Positions 26,154 to 35,622 of a stretch of DNA of 64,000 bases are shown one piece after another. The notes beneath the pieces were generated by a model. It saw nothing but the letters and a program-made list of their open reading frames with translations. It did no database searches and was not told the origin of the DNA. Location of the stretch: assembly GCA_934141535.1 (NCBI GenBank), contig CAKPCH010000002.1:1-64000 (forward strand). The letters are read 5' to 3'. Source of the DNA: an uncultured Bacilli bacterium. GTDB lineage: Bacteria > Bacillota_I > Bacilli_A > RF39 > UBA660. The translations under genes and the position numbers were made by a program. Within the stretch, counting starts at the first letter, position 1. Every line of letters starts with the position of its first letter.

Positions 26154-26903
26154 TTATTTGATTAATTTATATTTTTTTGTTATATATATTCCTAAAAAGA
26201 AATTAATACATAAATATAACATTAGTAATATTATATAAACAACATTTCCAAAATAAGATGAAAAGTTTGAAAAAGTTGAATAGAATATTGGAATATAATT
26301 AATTATAAAATGAAGGAACATAGTATAAAATATATTTCTTGTTTTTAGGAAATATGATAATAATAATGTACCTGTTGAAAGTGCGAAAACTATTTTTATA
26401 GATTCTAATAAAAATCTATTTGGCCTTAACAAAACACCTGTACCATGAGATAAACCACATATCAAAATAAGAATTATAAAATTTTTTTTATTTAATTCGC
26501 CATCTTCTCCTAATATTTCTACTCCTAAATATCTAAAAAGTAATCCTTCCCAAACAGCACTCGTTAATGAATTTAAAATGCCTCCTAGTATATTAATAAA
26601 ACTAGCTGATTGATTTATAATAGCAAAATTTAATATATTGCTTATTAAGAATATAAATAAAATAAGTAAAATATCATATTTGGTAATTTTATTTTCATCT
26701 AAATTTGGTGTTTCTTCTTCATTTTCTATTAAATAATTATCCTTTAGAATAATAAGTCCTATTAAAAATACTATTACTATAGCTTTAAATATTAAAGAGA
26801 AACTATTATTTATATTAACATAAATTTCAAGTAAATCACCAAATATCATTATCGTCATACATATTGTTGTAAGAAGAATATATTCTAATAATTTATTTTT
26901 CAT
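26154..26903 (-). CDS. CPBP (CAAX/ABI) family membrane protein
   Basis: 249 residues with about seven membrane helices. The CPBP motifs are present in order: AVWEGLLFRYLGV (first acidic motif), GLSHGTG and MFLHFIINYI. The canonical double glutamate EExxxR is reduced to one Glu followed by Gly, so proteolytic activity is uncertain. Bacterial CPBP proteins act as intramembrane proteases or bacteriocin self-immunity factors. It is adjacent to two CmpB-type membrane proteins and a GT2, suggesting an envelope role. Confidence 0.7.
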   Translation of the reverse strand: MKNKLLEYILLTTICMTIMIFGDLLEIYVNINNSFSLIFKAIVIVFLIGLIILKDNYLIENEEETPNLDENKITKYDILLILFIFLISNILNFAIINQSASFINILGGILNSLTSAVWEGLLFRYLGVEILGEDGELNKKNFIILILICGLSHGTGVLLRPNRFLLESIKIVFALSTGTLLLSYFLKTRNIFYTMFLHFIINYIPIFYSTFSNFSSYFGNVVYIILLMLYLCINFFLGIYITKKYKLIK

Positions 26904-26920
26904 ATTATCATCCCTTTTTA

Positions 26921-27553
26921 TTAAAATTTTACATAGTGTACTCCTAATTTTTTATAAATCGTAGATGCTCTTGGTAAATGAAAAAGTCTTGCAAATAACA
27001 GATTATAAAATTCATCTATTAAAATTATAGAGCACAAAGTAAAACTTATAGTTAAAAATATTTTTTTATTTGTATGATGCGCTAAAAAGAAGCAAAATGG
27101 AACAATTAAATAAATTAATATTAAACTAGATAGTCCAAAAAATAATACACTTCTAAGGCAAACAAATCCACCTATATTTCCAAAGTTTAAAATCTCAGAA
27201 TTGTAATCCCAACATCTATTTCCGGTAATTAAATACATTCCAAGTCCTGAAAAATATTCTAATATTCCGGTTGCTATAACACTTATTATAAATACCTTAA
27301 AAGGATTTTTTCGTTTTTTATATGTTAATAAATATATTAATATAGAACCCGTTGCATATATATTTATCCAAGGTAAAAAATTACCTCCTCTATAGTACCA
27401 CTGTTGCATGCCACCATTAAAATAATAAAATACAAATTCATATAAAAAGCCAAAAACACCAGCAATTACAATTATTAAACTAAATATACCAAGCATTGTT
27501 ACTTTATCAAATGAATGTTCTTTATTTAAATATTCACTATACATTTTTTTCAT
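26921..27553 (-). CDS. Putative ABC_trans_CmpB family membrane protein, copy 1
   Basis: 210 residues, about five membrane segments. GVFGFLYEFVFYYFNGG at the first helix and NRCWDYN before GFVCLRSVLFFGL match the CmpB-type membrane protein pattern (G-x2-E in helix 1, WDY then N/G-rich loop and R). These proteins are annotated as putative ABC permeases, but their function is unknown. A diverged paralogue lies at 28786-29442, with a GT2 between. SD not strong; ATG 27553 is followed by a second Met. Confidence 0.6.
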   Translation of the reverse strand: MKKMYSEYLNKEHSFDKVTMLGIFSLIIVIAGVFGFLYEFVFYYFNGGMQQWYYRGGNFLPWINIYATGSILIYLLTYKKRKNPFKVFIISVIATGILEYFSGLGMYLITGNRCWDYNSEILNFGNIGGFVCLRSVLFFGLSSLILIYLIVPFCFFLAHHTNKKIFLTISFTLCSIILIDEFYNLLFARLFHLPRASTIYKKLGVHYVKF

Positions 27554-27606
27554 ACAACATACTCCTATACTATAAAAATTGTATATTATATTTTTAAATT
27601 TGTCAA

Positions 27607-27643
27607 TAAAAACAAAAGCAGGTTTACTTTTATAAACCTACTT
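27607..27643 (-). terminator. Intrinsic terminator after the GT2 gene
   Basis: Minus strand AGTAGGTTTA pairs with TAAACCTGCT around a six-nt loop, followed by TTTGTTTTT. Confidence 0.8.
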
Positions 27644-27652
27644 ATACTCTAT

Positions 27653-28789
27653 TTACATTTCACTTTTTTCATGTTTTATAACATCCCATGAAACAGATCC
27701 AAAAGACTTAAATAAACAAACTATATAACTTAATAAGAATATTGGATTAAAAATTAATGCTTTATATTTTATTTTCCAATCTAATTTTGATGGATTAATA
27801 ATTAATAAGAAAATAGTTAGTATCAGTAAAACTAAATATATACTAAGTAATATATAGAGTGCTACTTTAAATGAGAAAGAAAATCCAATTTGAATTGCTA
27901 AACCAAGTAATAATAGTATAATTCCTTTTATACCTATTATTTCTTTTAATATATTAAAATCTCTTGTTTTAGCATACTCTTTTATTAAAACTTTATTATA
28001 TTTTTTTCTATTTTCAAAATATCCTTTTACCCACCTTGTTCTTTGTTTTATAGTTGATAAAAATTGTATTGGTTGTTCATCATAAAACATGGCATTTTTA
28101 CTATACCTAGTATTATATTTATTTATTATTGAAAACAAGGTTAGTTCATAATCTTCTGTTAAAGTATTAAATGGGAATCCTTCTAATTCATTTATTATAG
28201 TACCACTTACATAAAAACCTGTACCTGATAATATTACATTCTCATTATTAAATGTTTTTAAACTATTAAAGCAATTTAATATTGTAAATAAAAGTCCTGA
28301 ACAACATGCTGTCGCACTATCATTTGGATTTTTATTAAGTCTTTTAGAAACTGCTATATCATAACCTTTTCTATATTCTTTTAACATATATTTAATAAAA
28401 TTTTTATCTAATATATTATCTGCATCAAATATAAAATATAAATCATAACTCTTATTTATACTTTTTATAGTTTCATCAAGAGCATATCCTTTTCTTTTTA
28501 ATTCTGGATTTTTTCTTGTTAGAATATTACAACCATACTCTTTTAATATTGGTATTGATAAATCGTTTTCATCACTTACCATAACGTAAACATCTTTAAA
28601 ATTTACTTTTATAGTTTGTTCTTTTAAACTATCCATTAATCCTTTTATTACACGTTCTTCATTTCTTGCAGGAATGATTATAGCAAACTCTTCATTTTTA
28701 TTTTTTTCTAATTTAATTTTTCTTTTACTAGGTAATAAGTATATTATTATAAGAATTATTCCTAGTATTTCTAATAATATATGTATCAT
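27653..28789 (-). CDS. Family 2 glycosyltransferase, membrane-embedded
   Basis: 378 residues. An N-terminal membrane helix, then a GT-A domain with IIPARNEERVIKGL, the metal-binding FIFDADN, TEDYELTL and QRTRWVKGY (the Q-x2-RW motif of processive enzymes such as hyaluronan or cellulose synthases), and C-terminal membrane helices (~285-365). It likely polymerises or transfers a sugar to an envelope glycan or lipid. Start overlaps the upstream CmpB-type gene by four nt (ATGA), so the two are translationally coupled. Confidence 0.82.
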   Translation of the reverse strand: MIHILLEILGIILIIIYLLPSKRKIKLEKNKNEEFAIIIPARNEERVIKGLMDSLKEQTIKVNFKDVYVMVSDENDLSIPILKEYGCNILTRKNPELKRKGYALDETIKSINKSYDLYFIFDADNILDKNFIKYMLKEYRKGYDIAVSKRLNKNPNDSATACCSGLLFTILNCFNSLKTFNNENVILSGTGFYVSGTIINELEGFPFNTLTEDYELTLFSIINKYNTRYSKNAMFYDEQPIQFLSTIKQRTRWVKGYFENRKKYNKVLIKEYAKTRDFNILKEIIGIKGIILLLLGLAIQIGFSFSFKVALYILLSIYLVLLILTIFLLIINPSKLDWKIKYKALIFNPIFLLSYIVCLFKSFGSVSWDVIKHEKSEM

Positions 28790-29442
28790 TTTAACCTCAT
28801 ATTTGCAAAATATTTTTTTAATACTTCATCTGGATATACTTTATCACAAAACTTTCCAACAATTGTATATGGCCTATATCCATTATATCTAAGTGTTTGA
28901 CGTATGAGTGCTGTAAAGGAAATTAACATATCAAGTGTTAAAAATACAACCAAGATAATATATAAATGTTTAAGGATATTACTTGGTATACTCTCTACTA
29001 ACAATGATATTTTTGGATATATAAATTTCATTAATAATAAACAAGCAAGTCCCCAAAAAAGCATTATAGGTATTGTTGTTCTTCCATTTATATTAAGTGG
29101 TAAATTGCTATAATCCCAAGAAGTAGTACCTATAAATTTTTCTTGAAGAAAGCTTATTGAGTATTCAAAAAATCCCCCAATTAAAGCACCCTTCATAAAA
29201 ATTTTATACCATATCTGATCAGTATCTATAAGTACAAATACCATCAATACAGCACCCACTCCATATATTATATTAAATGGTCCATATATCACACCCCTAT
29301 GTACATTAAATGTAAATATTCCAATATCTTTTAAATTTTTTACACCTTCTAATATATCTTCATAGAGTGCTCCAACAATACTTCCTATCACAAATAAAAA
29401 TAAATACTTTTCCTTATTTAATGATTTTACAGCTAGTTTCAT
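28786..29442 (-). CDS. Putative ABC_trans_CmpB family membrane protein, copy 2
   Basis: 218 residues with about five membrane segments. GSIVGALYEDILEGV, HRGVIYGPFNIIYG and GTTSWDYSNLPLNINGRTT are typical of the CmpB-type family; the last also occurs as a modified WDY block in copy 1. Stop codon TGA overlaps the GT2 start. A good SigA-type promoter lies 22-50 nt upstream of the ATG. Copy number two around a GT2 suggests partners in envelope glycan export, which is inference only. Confidence 0.62.
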   Translation of the reverse strand: MKLAVKSLNKEKYLFLFVIGSIVGALYEDILEGVKNLKDIGIFTFNVHRGVIYGPFNIIYGVGAVLMVFVLIDTDQIWYKIFMKGALIGGFFEYSISFLQEKFIGTTSWDYSNLPLNINGRTTIPIMLFWGLACLLLMKFIYPKISLLVESIPSNILKHLYIILVVFLTLDMLISFTALIRQTLRYNGYRPYTIVGKFCDKVYPDEVLKKYFANMRLK

Positions 29443-29463
29443 ATAATTCTTACACCTATATTG

Positions 29464-29492
29464 ATTATATCATAACAGTCAATATACTTCAA
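29464..29492 (-). promoter_or_regulatory. SigA-type promoter for CmpB-like copy 2 and GT2
   Basis: TTGAAG (29487-29492) and TATAAT (29464-29469), 17-nt spacer, minus strand. Confidence 0.7.
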
Positions 29493-29581
29493 CATAAACA
29501 AATTATAAAAAAGATTAACAATTAAGTTAACCTTATATTATAAATTTTATTTTTACTTAAAATATTAAAACTGAATAATTT

Positions 29582-30316
29582 TTAGTTATTTATTTCTACC
29601 AAATTCTCAAAATATCTAATATCAGCATCTAAAGTGATTTTTATTTTTTTTGAATTTATTAATTTCTCTATTAAATAAACATACATTGTGTCATTTAAAT
29701 AAACTTTACTCATAAGAATACCTACTAATTTAGACATTTTTACTTTTCCTAATGATTGTAAAGTATCTAAAATATAACGATCATAATAATCTAACGAAAC
29801 AGATTTCACACAACCTTGATCAATTACTCTCAAATTTGAATTTTCATAAACTAATTTTTTCCAAATATTAGCATTTTCATTTATTTCCTTGTTAGTTAAT
29901 TTGTGCTCTAACTTAGACAATTCTTCTAATTCATTTTCTTTCATTACACTTGGAGATGGATAATCTTTATTATAATCATCACTATAAAGTACATATAATT
30001 CATAATTAAATTCATTTACAATACTACAAATATATAACATAACTAGATATGAATAAATATGATTTCTACTAGTCCATACCCTAATTTTATTTTTCTTTTT
30101 TATATTATCAACAATGGTATTATATTCATATTTAAAATTATTGTTTCCATCTTCAAAATATAATTGCTTAGGTATTTCAATTTTAAAATTTTCTACATTA
30201 GATAGGTCACCAATGTTAAATAAAATATTAAACATCAAAATATCATTATTATTAAGCTTACTTTTTTTCATAGTGTGATAACAAGAATTACCAAATACAA
30301 CTTCTAATGTATTCAT
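29582..30316 (-). CDS. DUF1835/DUF3658 domain protein
   Basis: 244 residues from ATG 30316, with GGAGTGG six nt upstream; a GTG at 30331 would add five residues. The N-terminus EVVFGNSCYHTMKKS fits the DUF1835 start, and the C-terminal ~60 residues (DYYDRYILDTLQSLG) fit DUF3658, a helical domain often fused to it. Biochemical function of the family is unknown. It lies alone between the CmpB/GT2 group and tRNA-Gly. Confidence 0.7.
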   Translation of the reverse strand: MNTLEVVFGNSCYHTMKKSKLNNNDILMFNILFNIGDLSNVENFKIEIPKQLYFEDGNNNFKYEYNTIVDNIKKKNKIRVWTSRNHIYSYLVMLYICSIVNEFNYELYVLYSDDYNKDYPSPSVMKENELEELSKLEHKLTNKEINENANIWKKLVYENSNLRVIDQGCVKSVSLDYYDRYILDTLQSLGKVKMSKLVGILMSKVYLNDTMYVYLIEKLINSKKIKITLDADIRYFENLVEINN

Positions 30317-30383
30317 ATTTTTCCACTCCACTCTAAAAATAATTTTTTTTAATATAATTATATTATATCACTATATCAAGTAA

Positions 30384-30409
30384 AATAAAAACCAATCTTT
30401 CGATTGATT
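30384..30409 (-). terminator. Intrinsic terminator after tRNA-Gly
   Basis: Minus strand AATCAATC, GAAA tetraloop, GATTGGTT, then TTTATTTT. Just upstream (30422-30443) is another 9-bp hairpin AGTTCGAAC-type between tRNA and terminator. Confidence 0.85.
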
Positions 30410-30454
30410 TCTATATATCAAGTTCAAACTAAATAGTTCGAACAGATTCGTCAA

Positions 30455-30529
30455 TGGAGCAAGTGACCGGGATCGAACCGGCATCCTAGCCTTGGCAAGG
30501 CCATATACTAACCATTGTACTACACCTGC
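30455..30529 (-). tRNA. tRNA-Gly (GCC)
   Basis: 75-nt cloverleaf on the minus strand. Acceptor GCAGGTG pairs with CACTTGC, the anticodon loop is TTGCCAA giving GCC, the T arm is CCGGTTCGATCCCGG, and CCA is encoded. It has its own promoter and terminator. Confidence 0.97.
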
Positions 30530-30532
30530 ATC

Positions 30533-30567
30533 AAATAGTGATATATAAAATATACACTATTTTTTTT
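30533..30567 (+). terminator. Terminator-like hairpin facing away from tRNA-Gly
   Basis: Plus strand AAATAGTGATATAT pairs with ATACACTATTT and is followed by eight T. On the minus strand it overlaps the tRNA -10 region, so its use as terminator could only stop antisense transcription. Confidence 0.4.
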
Positions 30568-30577
30568 AATTTGTAAA
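30549..30577 (-). promoter_or_regulatory. SigA-type promoter for tRNA-Gly
   Basis: TTTACA (30572-30577) and TATATT (30549-30554), 17-nt spacer, about 20 nt before the tRNA 5' end. Confidence 0.75.
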
Positions 30578-30583
30578 GAGTTT

Positions 30584-32548
30584 TTATTCAGATATTGTAT
30601 CAAATTGTGAATTATATAACTCTGCATAAAATCCATTTTGATTTATAAGTTCATTATGATTTCCTTGTTCAATTATATTTCCATCTTTCATGACAAGTAT
30701 TAAATCTGCATTTTTTATAGTAGATAATCTATGGGCAATTATAAATGATGTTCTACCATGTGTTAATTTATCCATAGCTTTACTAACTAATTCTTCTGTT
30801 CTTGTATCAACATTAGAAGTTGCTTCATCTAGTATTAAGAATGGTGCATCTTTAATCATACCACGAGCTATAGTTAATAGTTGTTTTTGACCTTGACTAA
30901 TTGAATCACTATCACTTAATACTGAATCTAATCCACCAGGTAATGTTTTTATGAAGTGGTCAACCCCTACTACTTTACAAGCTTCCCAGATTTGATCATC
31001 ATTTACATCTTCTTTATTAAACTTAATATTATCTCTAATAGTTCCATCAAATAACCAAGTGTCTTGAAGTACCATTATAAATAAATCATGAATGTTTTCA
31101 CGTGTTAAATCATTAATTGATACTCCATCTATTAATATATCTCCCTTATTAATTTCATAGAATTTCATAAGTAAATTAACAATAGTAGTTTTACCAGCTC
31201 CAGTAGGTCCTACTATAGCTATTTTTTGACCCTTTTTAGCTTTAGCACTAAAATCATTTATAATAGTTCTATTTTTATCATATCCGAATGAAACATTTTT
31301 AAATTCTATTTCACCTTTTACTTTAGATATATCTAAATGTTTTTTCTTATCATTTTCTAAAACCATTTCATCCTCATCAAGGAAATCAAATACACGTTCA
31401 CTAGCAGCTGCTACTGATTGTAATGAAGTCATAGCTTGCGCTATTTGTGATAATGGATTAGTAAATAGTCTTACATAAATCATAAATGCTACTATTACAC
31501 CAAAAGATATTTTACCTTTCATTACTAAAACAGCACCAGCTATACAAACAGCAACATATCCTAAATTACCAACGAATCCCATTATAGGTGGCATAAGTCC
31601 TGATAAAAATGCACTCTTTCTATTAGAATCATATAAACCATCATTTAATGCATCAAATTCTTTATTAGATAGCTTTTCTCCATTATAAGCTTTTACTACA
31701 TTATGAGCTGAATATACTTCTTCTATATATCCATTTAAATCACCTAATTGCTTTTGTCTTAAAATAAAATATTTTTGAGAATTCTTAAGAATAATTGCTA
31801 TTAAACTAAATCCTAATATACTTGTAAGTATCGCTGTAATTGCCATTATACCATTAGTTACAAACATCATAATAATTGAACCTATAAATAAAGTTATACT
31901 AGTTACAAGTGTAGCTAATGAGTTATTTAAATTTTGTGCAATTGTATCTACGTCATTAGTAACTCTTGATAATACATCCCCTGTTTCATGTGTATCAAAA
32001 TACTTTAAAGGCAATTTGTTTATTTTATTACTTATATTAGTCCTTAAAGATTGTGCAAATCTATTTGAAACATGTGTCATAGCAAATGACTCTATATAAC
32101 TAAATATAGCACTCACTAAATAAAGAATTGCTAATAGTATTGCTATTTGTTTTATTCTTTCTATATTCATTTTTGGTTCTATTTTATTATAAATAGATTT
32201 TGGAAGATTATCTAATTCTTCTAATATATTATCTGTTTTACCTTCTTTATATTCTTCCATAAGAATTGATAATTCTTTTTTATCTTCATCTGATATATCT
32301 TTATCAGTCATTATTTCTTTTATTACTTCTTCACTTATATTAGGTTTTATACCATCAGTTATAAGATCTGTAATTGAAGATAATTTATTAGGTGCTATTA
32401 AAGCTATAATAGCACTTATCATAGCAAGTATTAAAGAAACATACATAGCTATCTTCCAAGGACTTAACCCCTTTAATAGTCTTTTCATTGAGCCAGAAAA
32501 GTCTTTTGATTTTTCTAATCCAGCTCCATGTGATCCCATTCTAGGCAT
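30584..32548 (-). CDS. ABC exporter, ATPase-permease half with canonical catalytic site
   Basis: 654 residues: six membrane helices (~30-400) and a nucleotide-binding domain with Walker A GPTGAGKTT, signature SISQGQKQ and Walker B FLILDEATSNVD carrying the catalytic Glu. The membrane part has an inserted Lys/Glu/Asp-rich extracytoplasmic region at ~65-125. Forms a heterodimer with the product of 32541-34301, whose ATP site is degenerate, as in BmrCD or TM287/288 multidrug exporters. Overlaps that gene by eight nt. The signature has SQGQ in place of SGGQ. Substrate unknown. Confidence 0.9.
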   Translation of the reverse strand: MPRMGSHGAGLEKSKDFSGSMKRLLKGLSPWKIAMYVSLILAMISAIIALIAPNKLSSITDLITDGIKPNISEEVIKEIMTDKDISDEDKKELSILMEEYKEGKTDNILEELDNLPKSIYNKIEPKMNIERIKQIAILLAILYLVSAIFSYIESFAMTHVSNRFAQSLRTNISNKINKLPLKYFDTHETGDVLSRVTNDVDTIAQNLNNSLATLVTSITLFIGSIIMMFVTNGIMAITAILTSILGFSLIAIILKNSQKYFILRQKQLGDLNGYIEEVYSAHNVVKAYNGEKLSNKEFDALNDGLYDSNRKSAFLSGLMPPIMGFVGNLGYVAVCIAGAVLVMKGKISFGVIVAFMIYVRLFTNPLSQIAQAMTSLQSVAAASERVFDFLDEDEMVLENDKKKHLDISKVKGEIEFKNVSFGYDKNRTIINDFSAKAKKGQKIAIVGPTGAGKTTIVNLLMKFYEINKGDILIDGVSINDLTRENIHDLFIMVLQDTWLFDGTIRDNIKFNKEDVNDDQIWEACKVVGVDHFIKTLPGGLDSVLSDSDSISQGQKQLLTIARGMIKDAPFLILDEATSNVDTRTEELVSKAMDKLTHGRTSFIIAHRLSTIKNADLILVMKDGNIIEQGNHNELINQNGFYAELYNSQFDTISE

Positions 32549-34301
32549 TCTCTAACTCCTCCTTTGAAAGTTGTGATAAAGCAATTTCTTTATATACTTT
32601 ACACTTTTTTAATAATTCTTTATGTGTGCCTATACCAACGCATTCACCTTTATCAAGTACAACTATTTTATCTGCATTTATAATTGTTCCTATACGTTGT
32701 GCAACTATCATACTTGTAGCATCTTTTGTATAATTTTTTAATTCTTTTCTTAATACTAAGTCTGTCTTATAATCAAGTGCTGAAAATGAATCATCAAATA
32801 TATATATTTCTGGGTCTCTAGCAATAGCACGTGCTATTGCTAATCTTTGTTTTTGACCACCTGATATATTTGTACCACCTCTAGCTATATGTGATTCATA
32901 ACTTTTAGGCATTTTAAGTACAAATTCTTCTCCTTGTGCTACTTTAATAGCATCCTTAATTTTATCTTTTGTTATTTCTTTTAATGATTCACCATAAGAA
33001 ACATTAGAACTTACTGTACCTGTAAACATAACTGCTTTTTGAGGCACATAACCAAGTTTATTATGTAAGGCTTCTAGTGTATAATCTTTAACATTTATAC
33101 CATCTACTAAAACTTCTCCATCAGTAACATCATAAAATCTTGGAACTAAATTAATTAATGTACTTTTACCACTACCTGTAGATCCTATAAATGCTATAGT
33201 TTCTCCTTTATTTACTTTAAATGAAATATTATTTAATAAATATTCATCTGCATCAGGATATTTAAATGAAACATTTTTAAATTCTACTGTACCTGTTTCT
33301 TTAGTTTTATAAGTATTTAGATTACCATCTTTTATAGCAACTTCTTCATCTAATACTTCATTAATACGACGTGCAGAAACAGATGCTCTTGGCCATATCA
33401 TAAATATCATAGCAAGCATTAAGAATGCCATAATTACTTGCATACCATAACTTGAGAATACTATCATATTACTAAATAAAGTAATTTTACCAGATATAAT
33501 AGCATTTGATATTAAATATGCTCCTATAAAGTATATTCCAAGAGTTAAAAAGTGCATAACTATATTCATAACTGGATTTAATATAGCAAAACATTTTTGG
33601 TTAAACATTTGATTTTTTGTAAGATCATTATTAACATCATCAAATCTATTTTTTTGATAATCTTCAGCATTAAAAGCACGTATTACTCTAATACCAGTTA
33701 GATTTTCTCTTGTTACACCATTTATTTTATCTATTAATTTTTGAACTATTTCAAATCTAGGCATTACTATTATCATAAGTGTTGTTATAACTGCTAAAAG
33801 AATTACTACTCCAGCACCCGTTAACATACTCCATTCAATACTTTTATTAATTATTTTTGATATTGCCCAAATTGCCATGATAGGTGCTCTAAATATCATT
33901 TGAAGTCCCATTGATATAAACATTTCTATTTGAGTAACATCGTTAGTTGTACGTGTTATTAAACTGCTAGTTGAAAATTTCTTAATTTCTTGTGTACTAA
34001 ATTCTTCTACTTTTCTAAATATTTTACTTCTTAATATTAATGATGAATTAGCTGCTATAATAGATGCAAAATAGCCAACAAAAACAGCGGCTATCAAACT
34101 TCCAAATGCGCACCCAAGCATATAACCACCTTGGAGTAATATATCCCCTATGTTATTTCCATCTTTTTGTATAAGTGTTGTTATCGCACTCATATAATCC
34201 GGTATCTTTAATTCTAACCAAACTTGAAGTACTACTAATATTAAACTAAGTACTACAAAGACTAAATCTTTTATACTTAAGTTTTTAAATAATTTAAACA
34301 T
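32541..34301 (-). CDS. ABC exporter, ATPase-permease half with degenerate catalytic site
   Basis: 586 residues: membrane domain (~15-310) and nucleotide-binding domain with Walker A GSTGSGKST, signature NISGGQKQ and Walker B YIFDDSFSALD. The catalytic glutamate after Walker B is Asp, the mark of the regulatory half in heterodimeric type IV exporters. First gene of the two-gene operon, GGTGATTTA as SD, SigA-type promoter 51-79 nt upstream. A multidrug or lipid substrate is typical for the family; the true one is not visible. Confidence 0.9.
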   Translation of the reverse strand: MFKLFKNLSIKDLVFVVLSLILVVLQVWLELKIPDYMSAITTLIQKDGNNIGDILLQGGYMLGCAFGSLIAAVFVGYFASIIAANSSLILRSKIFRKVEEFSTQEIKKFSTSSLITRTTNDVTQIEMFISMGLQMIFRAPIMAIWAISKIINKSIEWSMLTGAGVVILLAVITTLMIIVMPRFEIVQKLIDKINGVTRENLTGIRVIRAFNAEDYQKNRFDDVNNDLTKNQMFNQKCFAILNPVMNIVMHFLTLGIYFIGAYLISNAIISGKITLFSNMIVFSSYGMQVIMAFLMLAMIFMIWPRASVSARRINEVLDEEVAIKDGNLNTYKTKETGTVEFKNVSFKYPDADEYLLNNISFKVNKGETIAFIGSTGSGKSTLINLVPRFYDVTDGEVLVDGINVKDYTLEALHNKLGYVPQKAVMFTGTVSSNVSYGESLKEITKDKIKDAIKVAQGEEFVLKMPKSYESHIARGGTNISGGQKQRLAIARAIARDPEIYIFDDSFSALDYKTDLVLRKELKNYTKDATSMIVAQRIGTIINADKIVVLDKGECVGIGTHKELLKKCKVYKEIALSQLSKEELENA

Positions 34302-34351
34302 TAAATCACCTTTTCTATTATAATATTTTGGACTCTTAAACCGTCTATTTA

Positions 34352-34380
34352 AATATATACTTTAAGATTTTTTTTGTCAA
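34352..34380 (-). promoter_or_regulatory. SigA-type promoter for the ABC exporter pair
   Basis: TTGACA (34375-34380) and TATATT (34352-34357), 17-nt spacer, minus strand. Confidence 0.75.
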
Positions 34381-34442
34381 TGATTTTCACAAAAAGTTCA
34401 TTATTTTTTTAATATTTTTTTGTATTAAAACATATTATTTTA

Positions 34443-34471
34443 TTGACAAAAAGATTTGTATAGTGTAAAAT
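34443..34471 (+). promoter_or_regulatory. SigA-type promoter for tRNA-Cys
   Basis: TTGACA (34443-34448) and TAAAAT (34466-34471), 17-nt spacer, 18 nt before the tRNA. Confidence 0.8.
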
Positions 34472-34489
34472 TATATTTGTCGAACAAAT

Positions 34490-34563
34490 GGGTCTATAGC
34501 CAAGTGGTAAGGCGTGGGACTGCAACTCCCTGATCGTTGGTTCAAATCCGACTAGGCCCTCCA
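34490..34563 (+). tRNA. tRNA-Cys (GCA)
   Basis: 74-nt cloverleaf. Acceptor GGGTCTA pairs with TAGGCCC, the anticodon loop CTGCAAC gives GCA, T arm is GTTGGTTCAAATCCGAC, CCA is encoded. A single-gene transcript with its own promoter and terminator. Confidence 0.96.
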
Positions 34564-34598
34564 TTAAAAATATATTCTAATTTTTTTAGAAATTAATA

Positions 34599-34634
34599 TA
34601 AAAATATCAAGTTTAAATCTTGATATTTTTTCTT
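34599..34634. terminator. Bidirectional terminator between tRNA-Cys and fic
   Basis: AAAATATCAAG pairs with CTTGATATTTT across seven nt, with T-runs on both strands, so it can end tRNA-Cys on the plus strand and the Fic gene on the minus strand. Confidence 0.8.
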
Positions 34635-34676
34635 TAGTCAAACTAATAATTTCATTTAACTTTATACTTTTTAATT

Positions 34677-35519
34677 CTATTTATTAAATAATTCTTCTAC
34701 AATTAAATCCCTTGAATGTAAATTATTATTTTTACCCAATAATAAGTTTTCATAGAATTTAATTAAGAAACTATTATCTTGTTTTATATTTAAATAATTA
34801 TTAAAATAATTACTTCTTACTAATGCATTTCTATAATAAACTGATTTTTCTTTGAACATTAAGTTGTCCATATCATATCCAAGTGATACTAAATACTTTT
34901 CTATAAATAATGCTGTAGTTCTAGTATTTCCTTCTCTAAAAGGATGGATTTGCCATATGCTTGAAGAAAAGTTAGTTATATTATTAATTACATCAACTAT
35001 ATTCATTTCATTATAGTTTTTATTTTTTTCTAATGATATATCATAATCTAATGATTGCTCTAATAATTTGCAATCACCATAAGCAACTGAATCATTATTT
35101 AAAATTCTTTCGTGTTTAGAAAAATCTACTTTTCTAAATTTTCCTGCAAATTCATAAACATCTTTAAATAAATATTCATGAATATATTTTATATAGTCTA
35201 CTGATAGCTCAAACTTATCCTCTTCTAATAATTGGACTATTCTAGTTGAAACTAAATCACATTCAAATTCTTCTTGAATTGTTTTATCAGTTTTATCTTT
35301 TTCTACATAATATTGTCTTAGCTCATGTTCAACTTCATAAATTGTTTTTTCACCTGTTACATTTTCTTGTAACAACTTTTCTAAATATTTAGATGGTTTT
35401 AAGTTATCAACTTCTTGAAGTCCAATAGCCATATCCCATTGTAGTTGTTTTACATAGTTTTTAGGTGTTTCTGTTTCAATATAATCATTTATACTTGAAT
35501 CTAATTCTCTCTCAGACAT
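34677..35519 (-). CDS. Fic domain protein (putative AMP transferase)
   Basis: 280 residues. The Fic motif HPFREGNTRTTALF lies near residue 195: catalytic His, the acidic-Gly-Asn anion pocket and Arg are present, although the usual second Gly-Arg reads Thr-Arg, as in many HPFREGNTRT members. Fic enzymes usually transfer AMP from ATP to a target protein. I did not find a clear inhibitory S/TxxxE(G/N) helix and see no separate antitoxin gene. It has its own promoter, sits between two tRNA/sRNA units and has repeats upstream, which could mean mobile origin. Confidence 0.85.
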   Translation of the reverse strand: MSERELDSSINDYIETETPKNYVKQLQWDMAIGLQEVDNLKPSKYLEKLLQENVTGEKTIYEVEHELRQYYVEKDKTDKTIQEEFECDLVSTRIVQLLEEDKFELSVDYIKYIHEYLFKDVYEFAGKFRKVDFSKHERILNNDSVAYGDCKLLEQSLDYDISLEKNKNYNEMNIVDVINNITNFSSSIWQIHPFREGNTRTTALFIEKYLVSLGYDMDNLMFKEKSVYYRNALVRSNYFNNYLNIKQDNSFLIKFYENLLLGKNNNLHSRDLIVEELFNK

Positions 35520-35540
35520 CTTAGCACCTCCACTAATAAC

Positions 35541-35569
35541 ATTATAACAAAAAAGTTCCTATTTGTCAG
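35541..35569 (-). promoter_or_regulatory. SigA-type promoter for the Fic gene
   Basis: CTGACA (35564-35569) and TATAAT (35541-35546), 17-nt spacer, with GGAGGTG and ATG close downstream. Confidence 0.7.
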
Positions 35570-35622
35570 TATCATACACATAAAAAAGAAATTTTAAAGT
35601 ACATTTTCTTAGGTTTTATATC

